Shown here: in pieces, positions 54,268 to 64,000 of the stretch
Layout: each line of letters opens with the position of its first letter
Position numbering within the stretch: position 1 is the first letter of the stretch
NCBI GenBank assembly: GCA_003008705.1
Contig: PDUO01000049.1
Span: 248,001 to 312,000 of the forward strand
Source of the DNA: Pezicula radicicola
Lineage: Eukaryota; Ascomycota; Leotiomycetes; Helotiales; Dermateaceae
DNA length: 64,000 nucleotides
Direction of reading: 5' to 3'
Notes under the pieces: generated by a model
What the model was told of the DNA's origin: nothing
Databases searched by the model: none
Seen by the model: only the letters and a program-made list of their open reading frames with translations
Translations under genes and position numbers: made by a program

Positions 54268-56694
54268 ATGGGGCGCAGACCAAATCCAGTGCCACCTCGT
54301 GCACCAAATCCCATCGCCAATCTCAGACCTATTCGCAATGCACCACCCATCGCTCGTCCAGGAGTTCCTCTCGGCCAACAACCGGTCAAGAAAGCTGCTA
54401 TTCAAAAGCCCAAACGTCTTTGTCCAAACAAGACTTGTGACAAGCCCAAAGTTGAGGATGGCATTTGTCATAACTGCGGTACGGTTGTCGAGGAGTCCAA
54501 CATCGTCTCTGAGATCCAGTTTGGAGAGACTTCAAGCGGTGCTGCCGTCGTGCAAGGAAACTATGTTGCCGAGGATCAAGGTGCAGCTAGAAGCATGGGC
54601 CCAGCATTTGCGCGCCGAGCAGGAGGTGGCGAGAACAAAGAGCAATCTCTTCGAGATGGTAAGCTTACCGAACCCCTATCCGCCTTCAACGTGCATCGGC
54701 TAATATCCTCCAGGAAAGAGAGAGATACAGGCAATGGGATACCAAATGGAGATTAATGAGACTGTTATCAATGAGGCCATCCAGATCTTCAAGCTGTGTT
54801 CCATGCGCAACTTCATCCAAGGTCGGAAAGTTGAAATAGTCTACGCTGTTTGCTTATACTCTGCTTGCCGTAAGGAGCAACCATGTAGGGTCATGCTCAT
54901 TGATTTTGCCGACCGAATTAATGTAGGTGCATGATAACGTTTACTACGAACACCGACTAATGATTACAGCACAATGTCTTCAAACTTGGCCGCTGCTTCA
55001 AGGCCCTTCACAAAACTATCTCCTTTGCGAGCGATGGCATCTTGCCTGTTATTCCGGAAGACTTGATTTATCGCTTTGCTTCTAAACTCGAATTCGCGGA
55101 GAAGACTGACAAGGTTGCCCAAGATGCAATCAGACTAGTCCAGCGCATGAGTTTGGATTGGATGACACAGGGTCGTAGACCTTCTGGGGTGTGTGGTGCG
55201 TGTCTGATCTTGGCCGCACGCATGAACAACTTCCGTCGAACTGTAACCGAAGTCGTATACATCGTCAAAATCACCACTGCTACGGTTCAGCTGCGCCTGG
55301 AAGAATTCAAACAGACGGCCAGTAGTGCCATGACTATCGATGATTTTCTGAACACCGAATTCTTATCATCTCGCCATGACCCTCCTTCTTTCTATCGCCA
55401 TACAGAAGAGTACAAGAAGAACAAGAAGACCCGAAAGAAGCGTAAGCAGTTAGAACTAGGAGAAGATGAAGATAGCGAGGGCGTAGATAGCCAGAATAAA
55501 CGACAACGTACTAGTCAGAGCACGTCGGCATCCCCGAGCCCTTCTCAGCCACCAACTGAGGTCCGCCGAGATGCTGATGGCTTTGCCATCCCATCTGCTC
55601 CCACAGAAAATAACACTCCTTCTCTAGCCACACCACCCGAATCACAGTCATCTGGTAGTTCCTCTCAACATGACCAGTCTGAACCAGAAATACCAATTGA
55701 CCCTATGCTGCTGCCACGAGTGCAAAAAGAAGCTGGAATATCAGAGGATGATCTGGTACGAGACTATGGTGATGCAGGTGCCATTGTCATTGATGACGAT
55801 GAGGGGGAGGAAGAAGATGACGACGATGAAGATGAAGATAATAACGATGAAGACGACGATGCTTCAAGGCAGAGTTCCTCCGATCGTAAAGGCAAAGGAA
55901 AGCAAACGATGCAGGTTTCAGAGTCCTGGGTCGAGGACGAAAGACAGCTTGTTGACGAAATCAACGTCATGATAAGCGATCCCAATACCTTTGAACATGC
56001 CGACGCGTATGCCAAAAGTGTAGAAAATGCTAATCACCTCATGTCCCTCGTCCCCGAAAGCTCCATCAGCATGGATGTCCACATCGGAGAAGACGAGTTC
56101 GCCAACGACCGCGAGGTTATGAATTGCGTTCTTGCGCCCGAAGAACAGAAGAAGAGAGAGCTGATCTGGGTCAATGACAACAAAGATTGGCTTCGCACGC
56201 AACAAGAAAAAATTTACGCCAAGAAGATGGCTGCAAATGGTCCTCCGAAGGCAACCCGTAAGCGCAATAAAAAGCCACGCATTGGAGAAGGCCAAAAGGA
56301 GCCTGCTGGTAGTCCTGCCGAGGCTGCTATTGCTGCACTCAAAGAGCGTGCTTGGTCTAAGAAGATTAATTACAATGAGGTTAGCAAGATGTTCAAGAAC
56401 CATGGGAATGACAAGGGTCCTGGCTCCGGAGCCACGAGTCGTGCTACCACCGCTGCTCCTTCTCGTGATGGTTCTGCAACACCTTCAGTTGCTCCCGAGA
56501 CTGCTAACCAAGAGGTTGTTGAAGAAGACTCCAATCCCGCACCGACTGGCCTCTTTAACGACTTCGGAGACAACGATATTGAGGACGACGAGGAGGACTA
56601 TGATGATCCAGGTATGGGTGATATTGATCCTATGAACGTCGACCCAGATGATAACTACGGTTATGATGATGATGATGGGTACGACGACGATTAA
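54268..56694 (+). CDS. BRF1: TFIIIB subunit Brf1 (TFIIB-related factor)
   Basis: Exons 54268-54658, 54714-54922 and 54970-56694, introns 55 and 47 bp, 774 aa. Brf1 binds TBP and recruits RNA polymerase III to tRNA and 5S genes. The N-terminal zinc ribbon is C52, C57, C67, C70 (LCPNKTCDKP...GICHNCGTVVEE). Two cyclin-like repeats follow: INETVINEAIQIFKLCSMRN with VYAVCLYSACRKE, and DKVAQDAIRLVQRMSLDWMT with RRPSGVCGACLILAARMNNF. A basic stretch KKNKKTRKKRKQ follows. The C-terminal half is low-complexity with acidic runs near residues 495-530 and at the end, and includes APEEQKKRELIWVNDNKDWL, like the conserved Brf1 block that contacts TBP. Longer than yeast BRF1 because of the acidic insertions. 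Confidence 0.95.
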
Positions 56695-57904
56695 ATATGG
56701 TGAAGGATGGAGCCTTGGATGTATGAGTGTACGATTTGGCGGAAGCATTGCATGGAGTCATAAAAGAATGGGCGGGTACCTTCGTAGGTGGTCACATTTC
56801 AGCTTTACACGATGGCTAATCTGTAAATTAGATAGGTATGTGCCGCAGCGCTGCATTGTTATTTTACCGAGGTCATTCAACAGAGTCACAAAAGACTTGG
56901 ATTTTATTTTAGAGCATAGAATCGAGAACCCGACATTTTGCCATTCGTACATAGCTTCCACGACACGGCGCGAGTATCAGCGCTGCTTTCTATCAGATAG
57001 TGGAAAATGTTTCCGCAGAATTCGACACCGGCACTGACTACTCCAGAACTAGGCCGACTAAGTTGAATTCAGTAAGTGACTTGATTTCGATAAGTGACTT
57101 GAAATGTGGAACTTGCTTAAATTAAGTCACAGCCAAAAGCAAGTCAGTAGTACCTCTCGCTAAGAAAGCCAGCCATTGGTTGCGAGAAGCTTCAAGCCAA
57201 CAACAGAATTTTGGTTCCTCCCTTTCAAAAGCAAGCAGAGCGCTCGTTGCGCCTCAAGCGTCAAGCGCTTAAGCTGCGATGTGCAACAAAGATTGAGTTG
57301 TCTCCGTCGATAATAGGTAGGGAGGATTCATGTCATTATTGCTCTCCTTACTTCGTACTTTAAATAAGCTGACTGAATTGGGAGGAGTTGCGACAATGAT
57401 GTCGCAATGCTTACCCCTGATTTCCATAGTGGGCCAAAGTCCGCTATGCCCAATGAGGCCACGGACCAACATTTCCCCATGCTGCATGCATGCTCTAAAC
57501 CTGATCGGGCCAGCCCAACTCTAATCGAATGACGTTCGTGGTCCGTGCTAGCGTAAGCTCGTGCCGGCCAGTGCTCGGTTCAGCGCTGGCCAATGAATGG
57601 GGCATTCCCCCCCCCTTCCCCTCTCAGTGGTGTCTGTCTCTGTCTGTCTGTCTGGACCTTAAGCTTGCCTGCTTGCCTGCCTTGCCTGTTTTTGCCCTGT
57701 GGCCTGCTTGCTTTCTCAGCTTTTGCGCCCAGCTCCCCCAGCTCCCTCCTAATATCCGATTCCCCATCCTCTTTCTCTCTTCTCCTTTTTCCATCTCACA
57801 ACTTCACCTCCATCGTCACCTTCACACACGACCATCGTAAATCTCATATATCAACATCATTTCACTATACTTTTGTTTCTGTGACCCCAATCGCTTAGAT
57901 AAGC
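56695..57904. other. Intergenic region with promoter of the acidic protein gene
   Basis: No gene. AAGTGACTT words at about 57070-57130 recall the 32575-33065 repeat. The stretch 57600-57790 holds a C run, (TGTC)n and CT-rich tracts typical of a fungal promoter and leader. Confidence 0.5.
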
Positions 57905-58720
57905 ATGTCTTCAAGACGTAAGAAGGACGAAGAGCTTGTAGCTCTCCCCAGCGACGAGAGTGAAGAGGAAGAGGAGTGAGTGCTACACAACGCCCCCCTT
58001 TGTCGCGCGAGTGCGTGTAACCCACAAAACTTCAATTGGCATCAACAAGACCTTCTGAGTAGTTCAATGGTCTTCGATTGCCCAGATTTTACTCCTCCGA
58101 TGCGCTATCAGGAGCTATTGATAGCTGTCGCGCGCAATGGTTAAATCGCGCAAACAAAATGCCGGGAACATGAGGCTGACTGTCGCCAACCTTTCTAGGT
58201 ACGAGGAGAGTGATGCTGAGGAAGATGTAGCTGCTTCTGATAGCGAGGAAGAAGAAGAAGAGGATGCCGAGGAGGAAGATGGTGATGCTGAGGGTATGTT
58301 TGCGCCATTTTCTCCCATTGCCGTATTGAGCCATTATGTTTCATTCTTGGCCACACGACTTGTCTCGTCCGCATCTATCTCACCTTATCCCATCGCTAAA
58401 GCATCAAGACATGAACATCAACTAATCAATACCCAACAGAAGCCGCACCTGAACCTGAACCACCAGCAAAGAAACGGAAGACTGCCCCCGACGCGGCTGA
58501 ACCTATTCCCGCACCTAAAAAGTCCAAGCCTACCACTGCCGCCGCCCCGGATGAGGTAGAGGCGCCTGAAGAAGAAGAGGAAGAGGAAGTGGAAGAGGAG
58601 GAGGAGGAAGAGAATGGCTTACCAGATGTGAAGAAGGTCAAGGCTGCTGCTCCTGCTGTAGAAGACGATGACTTCGAGGAGGAGGAGGTCGCTGTCGAGG
58701 ATGATGATGATGAAGAGTAG
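57905..58720 (+). CDS. Small highly acidic nuclear protein
   Basis: Exons 57905-57975, 58199-58293 and 58440-58720, 148 aa; all junctions are GT..AG and phase-consistent. The start MSSRRKKDEELVALPSDESE is followed by long Glu/Asp runs, a monopartite nuclear signal PPAKKRK near residue 65, a lysine/proline spacer (PAPKKSKPTTAAAPDE), further Glu runs and an Asp/Glu tail. No folded domain is evident. The build resembles acidic histone-chaperone or nucleolar proteins, but no family is recognised, so the role is inferred from composition only. Introns of 223 and 146 bp are long for this window. The overlapping frames on either strand are shadows of the repetitive GAA/GAG codons. Confidence 0.75.
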
Positions 58721-59686
58721 AGTGATAATAGGATGTTGGGAAGGGGATTGTAGGTTAGGGAATTCGGAGGGCACACCCGGTCATAGGCAAGGCAGGGTTG
58801 GAAGGGTGGAATCTTGCTACGATATGGAAAATGTAGAGGTGGAGGTTTCGCTGTCTGTCTAGTTCATTTAGATGGGTCATTTGGCTTTCCAATCTATCAA
58901 TCATTTGACAATCCCTTCCTTTAGTTCTTCCTTCGTGTCTTTTCGAAACACAAGTACCGTATGCCAGCGTCGTTTTCTTATTTTACCGATCAATCAGTAC
59001 ACGTCTGGAAGCTCAATTGATTTACTAGGTGAATAATTAGAAAGGCATAACCTGGCCAAGTATTTTACGATAAGCATTTGCATACGTACGAGTCATTCGA
59101 CAATTCCGATCACCAGGTCCACGGGACAGCTATAAACATGTACATAATGTGCACAAATCTCAGGTACAGACCTGATAATAACAAGACACTATGTTGAATA
59201 CCTATGAATAGCCACGGTGCTGTAGAAATATAGAATTTAGAATAAGGAGCTCTAAAGGGACATAGTATAATTAAGTACTATGGATAATTATAAGTAAAGT
59301 ACTAGAGTATACTTTAGAATATAGGTACGTAGAGATCTAAAGTTAAAAAGTACTACTTTATTTTAAAGACTATAGGTAACTAACTAGATTATCTTCTTAA
59401 ATCTTATTTTATTCTAGTTTATAGGTTAGTAAATTTGTATTAAATATTAAGCTACTTAAAAGATCCTAATATAATTACTCGAGTATTAACTTAGTTGCTC
59501 AAGTAAGTGCAATGCTATCGAGGTCCGCCAAGACCTCCGTGGCGGGATTCAATGCCGCTGTCTTTATCACATGACAGGTCCTTCGCCGCGCCCAAAGTGG
59601 AATGCATTCACGTCTCATAGTAACCGTCTCTCAACTCTTCACTTCCTTTACATCAACCCATCAATCACATCAAGATCGGGGTCAAG
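58721..59686. other. AT-rich intergenic region
   Basis: No gene. The stretch 59240-59510 is AT-rich with repeated AAGTACTA/TAGTACTT/TTAAGT words similar to the degenerate minisatellite at 32575-33065. The last 130 bases are the peptidase promoter and leader. Confidence 0.5.
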
Positions 59687-61129
59687 ATGTATCAATTGGG
59701 CAGCGACGCGAGCGACACGAGCGAAAAGGATGACCGGCAACCATTGCTGCTACCATACGGCCCAAGCCGGACACCGTCTTCTCCCTCGCATCAGTCGGTA
59801 TGGAAACGCCGCCATGAAACATACCGCTGGGCTTGGATTCTTGTCTCAACTCTCTTGCTCGCTTTTACCGGTACAATTATCTTTCTCGATCCAGGCCACA
59901 GCACAGAATTCTCTCTCTCGCCCGAAGGATTGGAGTATAGCGCTTGGAAACACCTTCGAAATCACGTGTCTCTTCTTAATGTTCCATCAATCACACGTGA
60001 AGAGTTCCTTGCTCGACAAAAGACTTTGGCGACTAAGTTAGACGAGGCTGGTGTTGATGCTTTCATCGCTGAACCATCTGCATCCACTGCATATTTTGCA
60101 AATGTCTCCTCGGCTTTTGAACTTTCGGAGCGTCCATTCCTTGTCATTATCGACAAGAGCGGCCAGTTCGCTTATTTGGCGCCCAAGTTTGAGCTTGGTC
60201 GTATCGCAGGGTTGACTATGGTATTTGAAGAGAAGAAAGTCATTGAATGGGCTGAAGAGACTTCTCCTTATGAAGCCTTGAAGAAAGCTACGGGCTTTGA
60301 AAAGATTATGCTGGATGAGCATGCACGGTTTATGATTGCTTCTGGATTGCAAAATGCTGGTATCGAAGTCGTACCTACGTCGCTTGAGATCCAGCAACTG
60401 CGTGCTGTCAAGAGCGAGGCTGAGATTGCGATTCTTAAGGGTATTAACCAGTTTACGCTTCAGCTTATTAGGTCGTTGCAAAAGTCTATTAAGGTTGGCA
60501 TGACTCAAGCTACGGTTGTCACTGCAGCTGAACATCTGTTCACTCGTGCTGGAATTGGAGCTGGATTCTGGTCTATTATTCTGTTCGGTGAACAAGCCGC
60601 CTCTCCACACGGAGGTTCCTCTGGCAAAGCTCTCACCGATGGAGAATTCGTCCTTATCGATATCGGCTCCTCACTCCATTCTTACGGTTCTGATGTCACA
60701 CGTACCATTCTCCCATCCAAGAGCAAAGTCAGCGATGAACTAATGGATATGTGGAACCTGGTTCATTCCGCCCAAGCAGCAGCAATAGAACACATGCTCG
60801 TCAACGAAACTTGTTCCGTAGTCGACGCCGCAAGCAGAAAACCCATCACAGAAGCCGGACTAGGAGAATTCTTCACTCATCGCTTAGGCCATGGTCTCGG
60901 TTTAGAAATGCACGAGCATCCTTATCTCAACGGTGCTAACTCTGAGAAATTGAAGGTTGGAGAGGTCATTACGAATGAACCGGGTATTTATGTTACGGAT
61001 GATGACGCGAAGAGGATTGATAATAAGATTGGTGGCTTTGGTGTTAGGCTTGAGGATCCGATCCTTGTTGCTGCGGATGGGGGAGTGCCGATGACAGGTG
61101 GGACGGCTAGGAGTCCTTATGAGCCGTGA
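59687..61129 (+). CDS. Membrane-anchored Xaa-Pro peptidase (M24 family)
   Basis: One exon, 480 aa. After a 46-residue hydrophilic head, residues about 47-68 (YRWAWILVSTLLLAFTGTII) form a signal anchor, so a type II membrane enzyme with lumenal or extracellular catalytic domain is expected. The creatinase-type N-domain is followed by the pita-bread metallopeptidase fold: metal ligands in EFVLIDIGSS (Asp), YGSDVTRTIL (Asp), HRLGHGLGLEMHEHPYL (His), VITNEPGIYV (Glu) and GFGVRLEDPILV (Glu). This is the full five-ligand set of aminopeptidase P/prolidase enzymes, which cut next to proline. A vacuolar or Golgi role in peptide turnover is likely. No lesion seen. Confidence 0.93.
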   Translation: MYQLGSDASDTSEKDDRQPLLLPYGPSRTPSSPSHQSVWKRRHETYRWAWILVSTLLLAFTGTIIFLDPGHSTEFSLSPEGLEYSAWKHLRNHVSLLNVPSITREEFLARQKTLATKLDEAGVDAFIAEPSASTAYFANVSSAFELSERPFLVIIDKSGQFAYLAPKFELGRIAGLTMVFEEKKVIEWAEETSPYEALKKATGFEKIMLDEHARFMIASGLQNAGIEVVPTSLEIQQLRAVKSEAEIAILKGINQFTLQLIRSLQKSIKVGMTQATVVTAAEHLFTRAGIGAGFWSIILFGEQAASPHGGSSGKALTDGEFVLIDIGSSLHSYGSDVTRTILPSKSKVSDELMDMWNLVHSAQAAAIEHMLVNETCSVVDAASRKPITEAGLGEFFTHRLGHGLGLEMHEHPYLNGANSEKLKVGEVITNEPGIYVTDDDAKRIDNKIGGFGVRLEDPILVAADGGVPMTGGTARSPYEP

Positions 61130-61954
61130 TAAGTGTGTTGGTGAGTGTGTGTGGTTTTATTAGGTGATACCATGATGAACACTTGATTAAGTTGTACGGT
61201 GTTACGTTATTAAGAGGTGATGATATAAGTATAGATATTGATAGGCTTTACTTTTATAATTACTAGTAAGGAAAAAGAATCGTTTCATGTTTTTGCAACG
61301 TCTTTTCTAGGGGTCCTAATACGTGTACAATGCTATAATTAATATTTAATATATGTTATAAGGCTTCGGGCTCAACCCCCACCTCCCTCTCTGTTAGTTA
61401 CCTAAGTCAAGTAAATCTAAGTTTCTACAGTTGTACTGTACGTAGGAAGAAATGAAAGAAGCGTTTGAGTTTGTAAAAAAAGGAAGTGAGGAAGTGAGGA
61501 GGGTATTTATATGTTACGCGTTTGGTTTTAGGAAGGGGAAGATGGGACTCTTATAGGATTATGGTATTGGATTTTAGAGTTGTCTTGGTTGGATGTTTGG
61601 AGGACGTTTGATGTAAGTGGGGTAGAGAAGGAGTTTTTCTGAATTTATCATGTTTTGAATTTTACTTATATGGATGGTGTGTAGGTAAAGAAAGGTTTTG
61701 CTGTAGAAAAAGAGGTTAGGGGTTAGAGAGTAAGTGTTGTTTAGGATCTTTGTAATTTTTGGGGAAATCGAGGGATTTTATTTGGAGTCTATCTATGGAC
61801 TATAGGAGAGGATTGAGTATTCCTGGTGTTTTTTGTTCTTTTGAGAGAAAAATGGGATGGGGTATAAGGTTATAGTACTAACACAGAAACGTCACTATCC
61901 ACTCCAACCCATCTCACCACCATAAAGTCCCCTCCCAGATTCTCCTCTCCAATC
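61130..61954. other. Intergenic region, no gene seen
   Basis: 3' flanks of two convergent genes. G/T-rich on the plus strand, with no coding motif on either strand. Confidence 0.5.
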
Positions 61955-64000
61955 TCAATCAACATACGCAACCCCAGCAGATCCAGGAATAGACGAAACA
62001 TCCACAACAACACTACTACTAGTTGCCATAGCAGTCACAGCAGTCATCCCCAAAGAAGGAACACCACTACATCCACTAACCCTCAACCCCTCCCCAAACA
62101 TCGCCAATCCCTCCGGTCTTAAACAATCTCCCCCCACTCCCCCTTCCCCATCCCCTTCATCAGTCTCAGAAACAGAACCCAAAGAATCCAACATGCCCAC
62201 AAAAACATTAAAATTATAAATCCCACATACACATTCCCCAACCACATCTTTAAGACTAACACCACTCATCACAATCTCTCCATCTCTCTCAACACGAAAC
62301 TCTTGTTTTCCTATTCTCATAGGAACTTCAAAACTAGAAGTACCGGCACTAGCTTCGAAAGTTCTAGTGATTTGATTTGGAGTGTCGGAACCGGAGATTA
62401 TTGTAAGTATTGCTGGTGAAGTGAGGAATGAAATGATGAATATTGAGTCGGTTATCATGGGGGAATCTGCTCCGTTTGGGGGTCCTGGGAAGTAGTTTCT
62501 GCTTATGTTGTTGGGGGTTTGGTAGGTGGTTTGGGGGGAGGTTTTGTAGGAGGAGGAGGAGGAGGGCGAGGGGTTGGTTGTTGTGTCTGTTGATGAACAA
62601 TTTAGTGATTTGGGGGTTGGTCTGTACCAGTAGAATAGTTGATCGGCTTTTATGTAATCGTTTATATTTGGGGTTGAGGAGGAGGTATTGTTGTTTTTTG
62701 GGCTTTTGTAGGCTTGGATGAAAGGTGCGGAGAGGTGTAGGAAGGGTGTGTGTGGCCTTTTTTTGTTCCAATAATACATTAGCATATTCTCTCTCTCTCT
62801 TCCTCTCTCTTGAAAACTGAAACTTAAACCTGAAAGTTGAACAACTTGAAAGTATGACTTTGAGATTTTGAAGAGGTAAAGAAGTGGAGTACGAGGAAAA
62901 AGAAGAACGAGAAAACTTGCTTACATATCATTTGTCCATTTCGAATTCCCATCATCGTTATGAGGAGAGGATAGAGGTCCGACATAATGTGATTCTCCAT
63001 AGTCATTCCAGGTTAGGATCTCAATGAATCTGGGATTGAGTTTTAGGAGGGAGTTCCAGCGGTGATACCAGAGGAGGTCGGAGGGGAAGACGAAGTTTTT
63101 ACTGTAGGGTACTTCCTATTTTTTTGGGTTTGTCAGCTTCCATAGACATTTTTTAATATATGTGGAACCTTGAATGGGAGCATTTTCTTTTTCTTTTCTA
63201 GTTCTATTGGGGGGATGGGAGGGGAGGGAATACTTACTGGACCATAATGAGTGCTAAACCAAGGGGAAATAGCTACAGATTGTTAGTCAAGTATTCTTTG
63301 TGAATTTACATTTCTACAGTTGTGCCTTATTTTGGGGGGTAGGTAAAGGTGATTTAAGAAGAGAACAGAACAGAATACTAACTTACGAGCAATATATGGC
63401 TTCCCAGCAAGAGCATCCATGTACTTTTTATCACCATCTTCAACTGTAAAATTAGCATCAGCAGTTGGAGCTTTATTATCACCGTTATTCGGCCAAGCCT
63501 AGATAAATCTCTCGTTAGCATCAGCTCGGTTCTTTTCCTCTTCAATCTGAAGAAGAAAAAAAGAAAAAGAGAGAAAAGAAAAGAAATCTCCTCCTGCACC
63601 ACCGCGAAGAGAAACAAAAGGAAGAAGAATCTTCTCATCATTCCGGAAGTAAGTGACAGGAATTCAAGAAAACGAAAAAAAAAACATCATACCATCCAAT
63701 TCAAAGCTCCATCAACTCCCGCAAACCCCTCCCCCTTCAGATTACTAGCCTGATAATTCGGAGCCCAAAAAACCTCAACACCAGCCCCATCCCAAACAGA
63801 CTCCCTCATAACCCGAACATCAAGTTCATCCCCAGAGTAACTACTAGCGAAAACCTTCCCATCAACCCACAGCTGCGCAGGTTCATAAGCAAACTGTGCA
63901 ATCTTGTTTCCAACATCTTTAGCTGTAGTTTGTGATGAGGCATCCCACCAATTGAAATCGAAAGATATGAACACTGATATGTTGTTTACGGCTGCGGATG
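61955..64000 (-). CDS. GH71 alpha-1,3-glucanase (mutanase), 3' part; 5' end beyond window
   Basis: Exons on the minus strand: from beyond 64000 to 63693, 63498-63387, 63272-63238 (35 nt), 63115-62925 and 62756-61955; all phases fit. Enzymes of this family cut alpha-1,3-glucan of fungal cell walls. Visible: SVFISFDFNWWDASSQTTAK, LWVDGKVFASSYSGDE, VEVFWAPNYQASNLKG, WMAWPNNGDNKAP, ISPWFSTHYGPEVPYSKNFV, DLLWYHRWNSLLKLNPRFIE, LTWNDYGESHYVGPLS, then SAPFIQAY and a Ser/Thr-rich linker before a beta-rich C-terminal module (LTIISGSDTPNQITRTFEAS). The apparent ATG near 62785 lies in the last intron, whose acceptor is AAAAAAAG. Secretion is expected but the signal peptide is outside. Probably wall remodelling or mycoparasitism. 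Confidence 0.9.

Noticed and set aside
57600..57700. C run, TGTC and GCCTGCTT repeats as a regulatory element
   Set aside because: Simple sequence of a fungal promoter; nothing specific can be supported.

Overview
The window is nuclear DNA of a filamentous ascomycete (Pezizomycotina). The evidence is short introns of 49-120 bp with GT..AG ends and CTAAC/CTGAC branch sites, several Zn2Cys6 regulators, a HET-domain locus, a Pth11-like rhodopsin-fold protein, a Helo-like protein and interstitial CCCTAA units. Leotiomycetes/Helotiales is my best guess from gene style, but this is inference only. No prokaryotic operons, rRNA genes or CRISPR arrays were seen.

Layout. 1-3.8 kb: the C-terminal part of a fungal transcription factor, a decayed conserved fungal gene, and an Old Yellow Enzyme-type ene-reductase. 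3.8-7.7 kb: AT-rich DNA around a tiny two-exon gene for a probable mitochondrial membrane protein. 7.7-10.7 kb: a decayed island (HET-domain pseudogene, transposase fragment, DUF6594-like fragment). 10.8-18.5 kb: a six-exon Zn2Cys6 regulator, a secreted L-asparaginase and a rhodopsin-fold membrane protein. 19.8-26.0 kb: a MITE-like element, then a compact module of Zn2Cys6 regulator, MFS anion symporter and 2OG-Fe(II) oxygenase. The last two are divergent across a promoter rich in GATA sites. 27.9-32.4 kb: a GT31-like glycosyltransferase and a RING-CH membrane E3-like protein. 32.5-36.7 kb: degenerate minisatellite, a decayed SnoaL-like gene and a Ty3/gypsy RNase H remnant. 36.7-46.2 kb: an amidase, an uncharacterised basic/acidic protein, a telomere-like tract, phosphonoacetate hydrolase and a convergent Zn2Cys6 regulator. 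47.2-50.9 kb: a Helo-like/coiled-coil protein and a decayed multi-pass membrane protein. 51.9-61.1 kb: a housekeeping block of PRMT1-type arginine methyltransferase, TFIIIB subunit Brf1, an acidic nuclear protein and a membrane-anchored M24 peptidase. 61.9-64.0 kb: the 3' part of a GH71 alpha-1,3-glucanase running off the right edge.

How it fits together. The left 51 kb is accessory: sparse catabolic and sensory genes in AT-rich, repeat-bearing DNA. At least five loci there carry stops or frameshifts, several explicable by C-to-T or G-to-A changes (RIP-like or neutral decay). The right 12 kb is denser and intact. The best candidates for an undescribed system are the regulator/symporter/oxygenase module at 20.4-26.0 kb, which looks nitrogen-controlled but is partly broken, and the pairing of a phosphonoacetate hydrolase with a convergent Zn2Cys6 regulator at 42.6-46.2 kb. 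Exon structures were read by eye from splice sites and reading frames. No alignment or database search was run.
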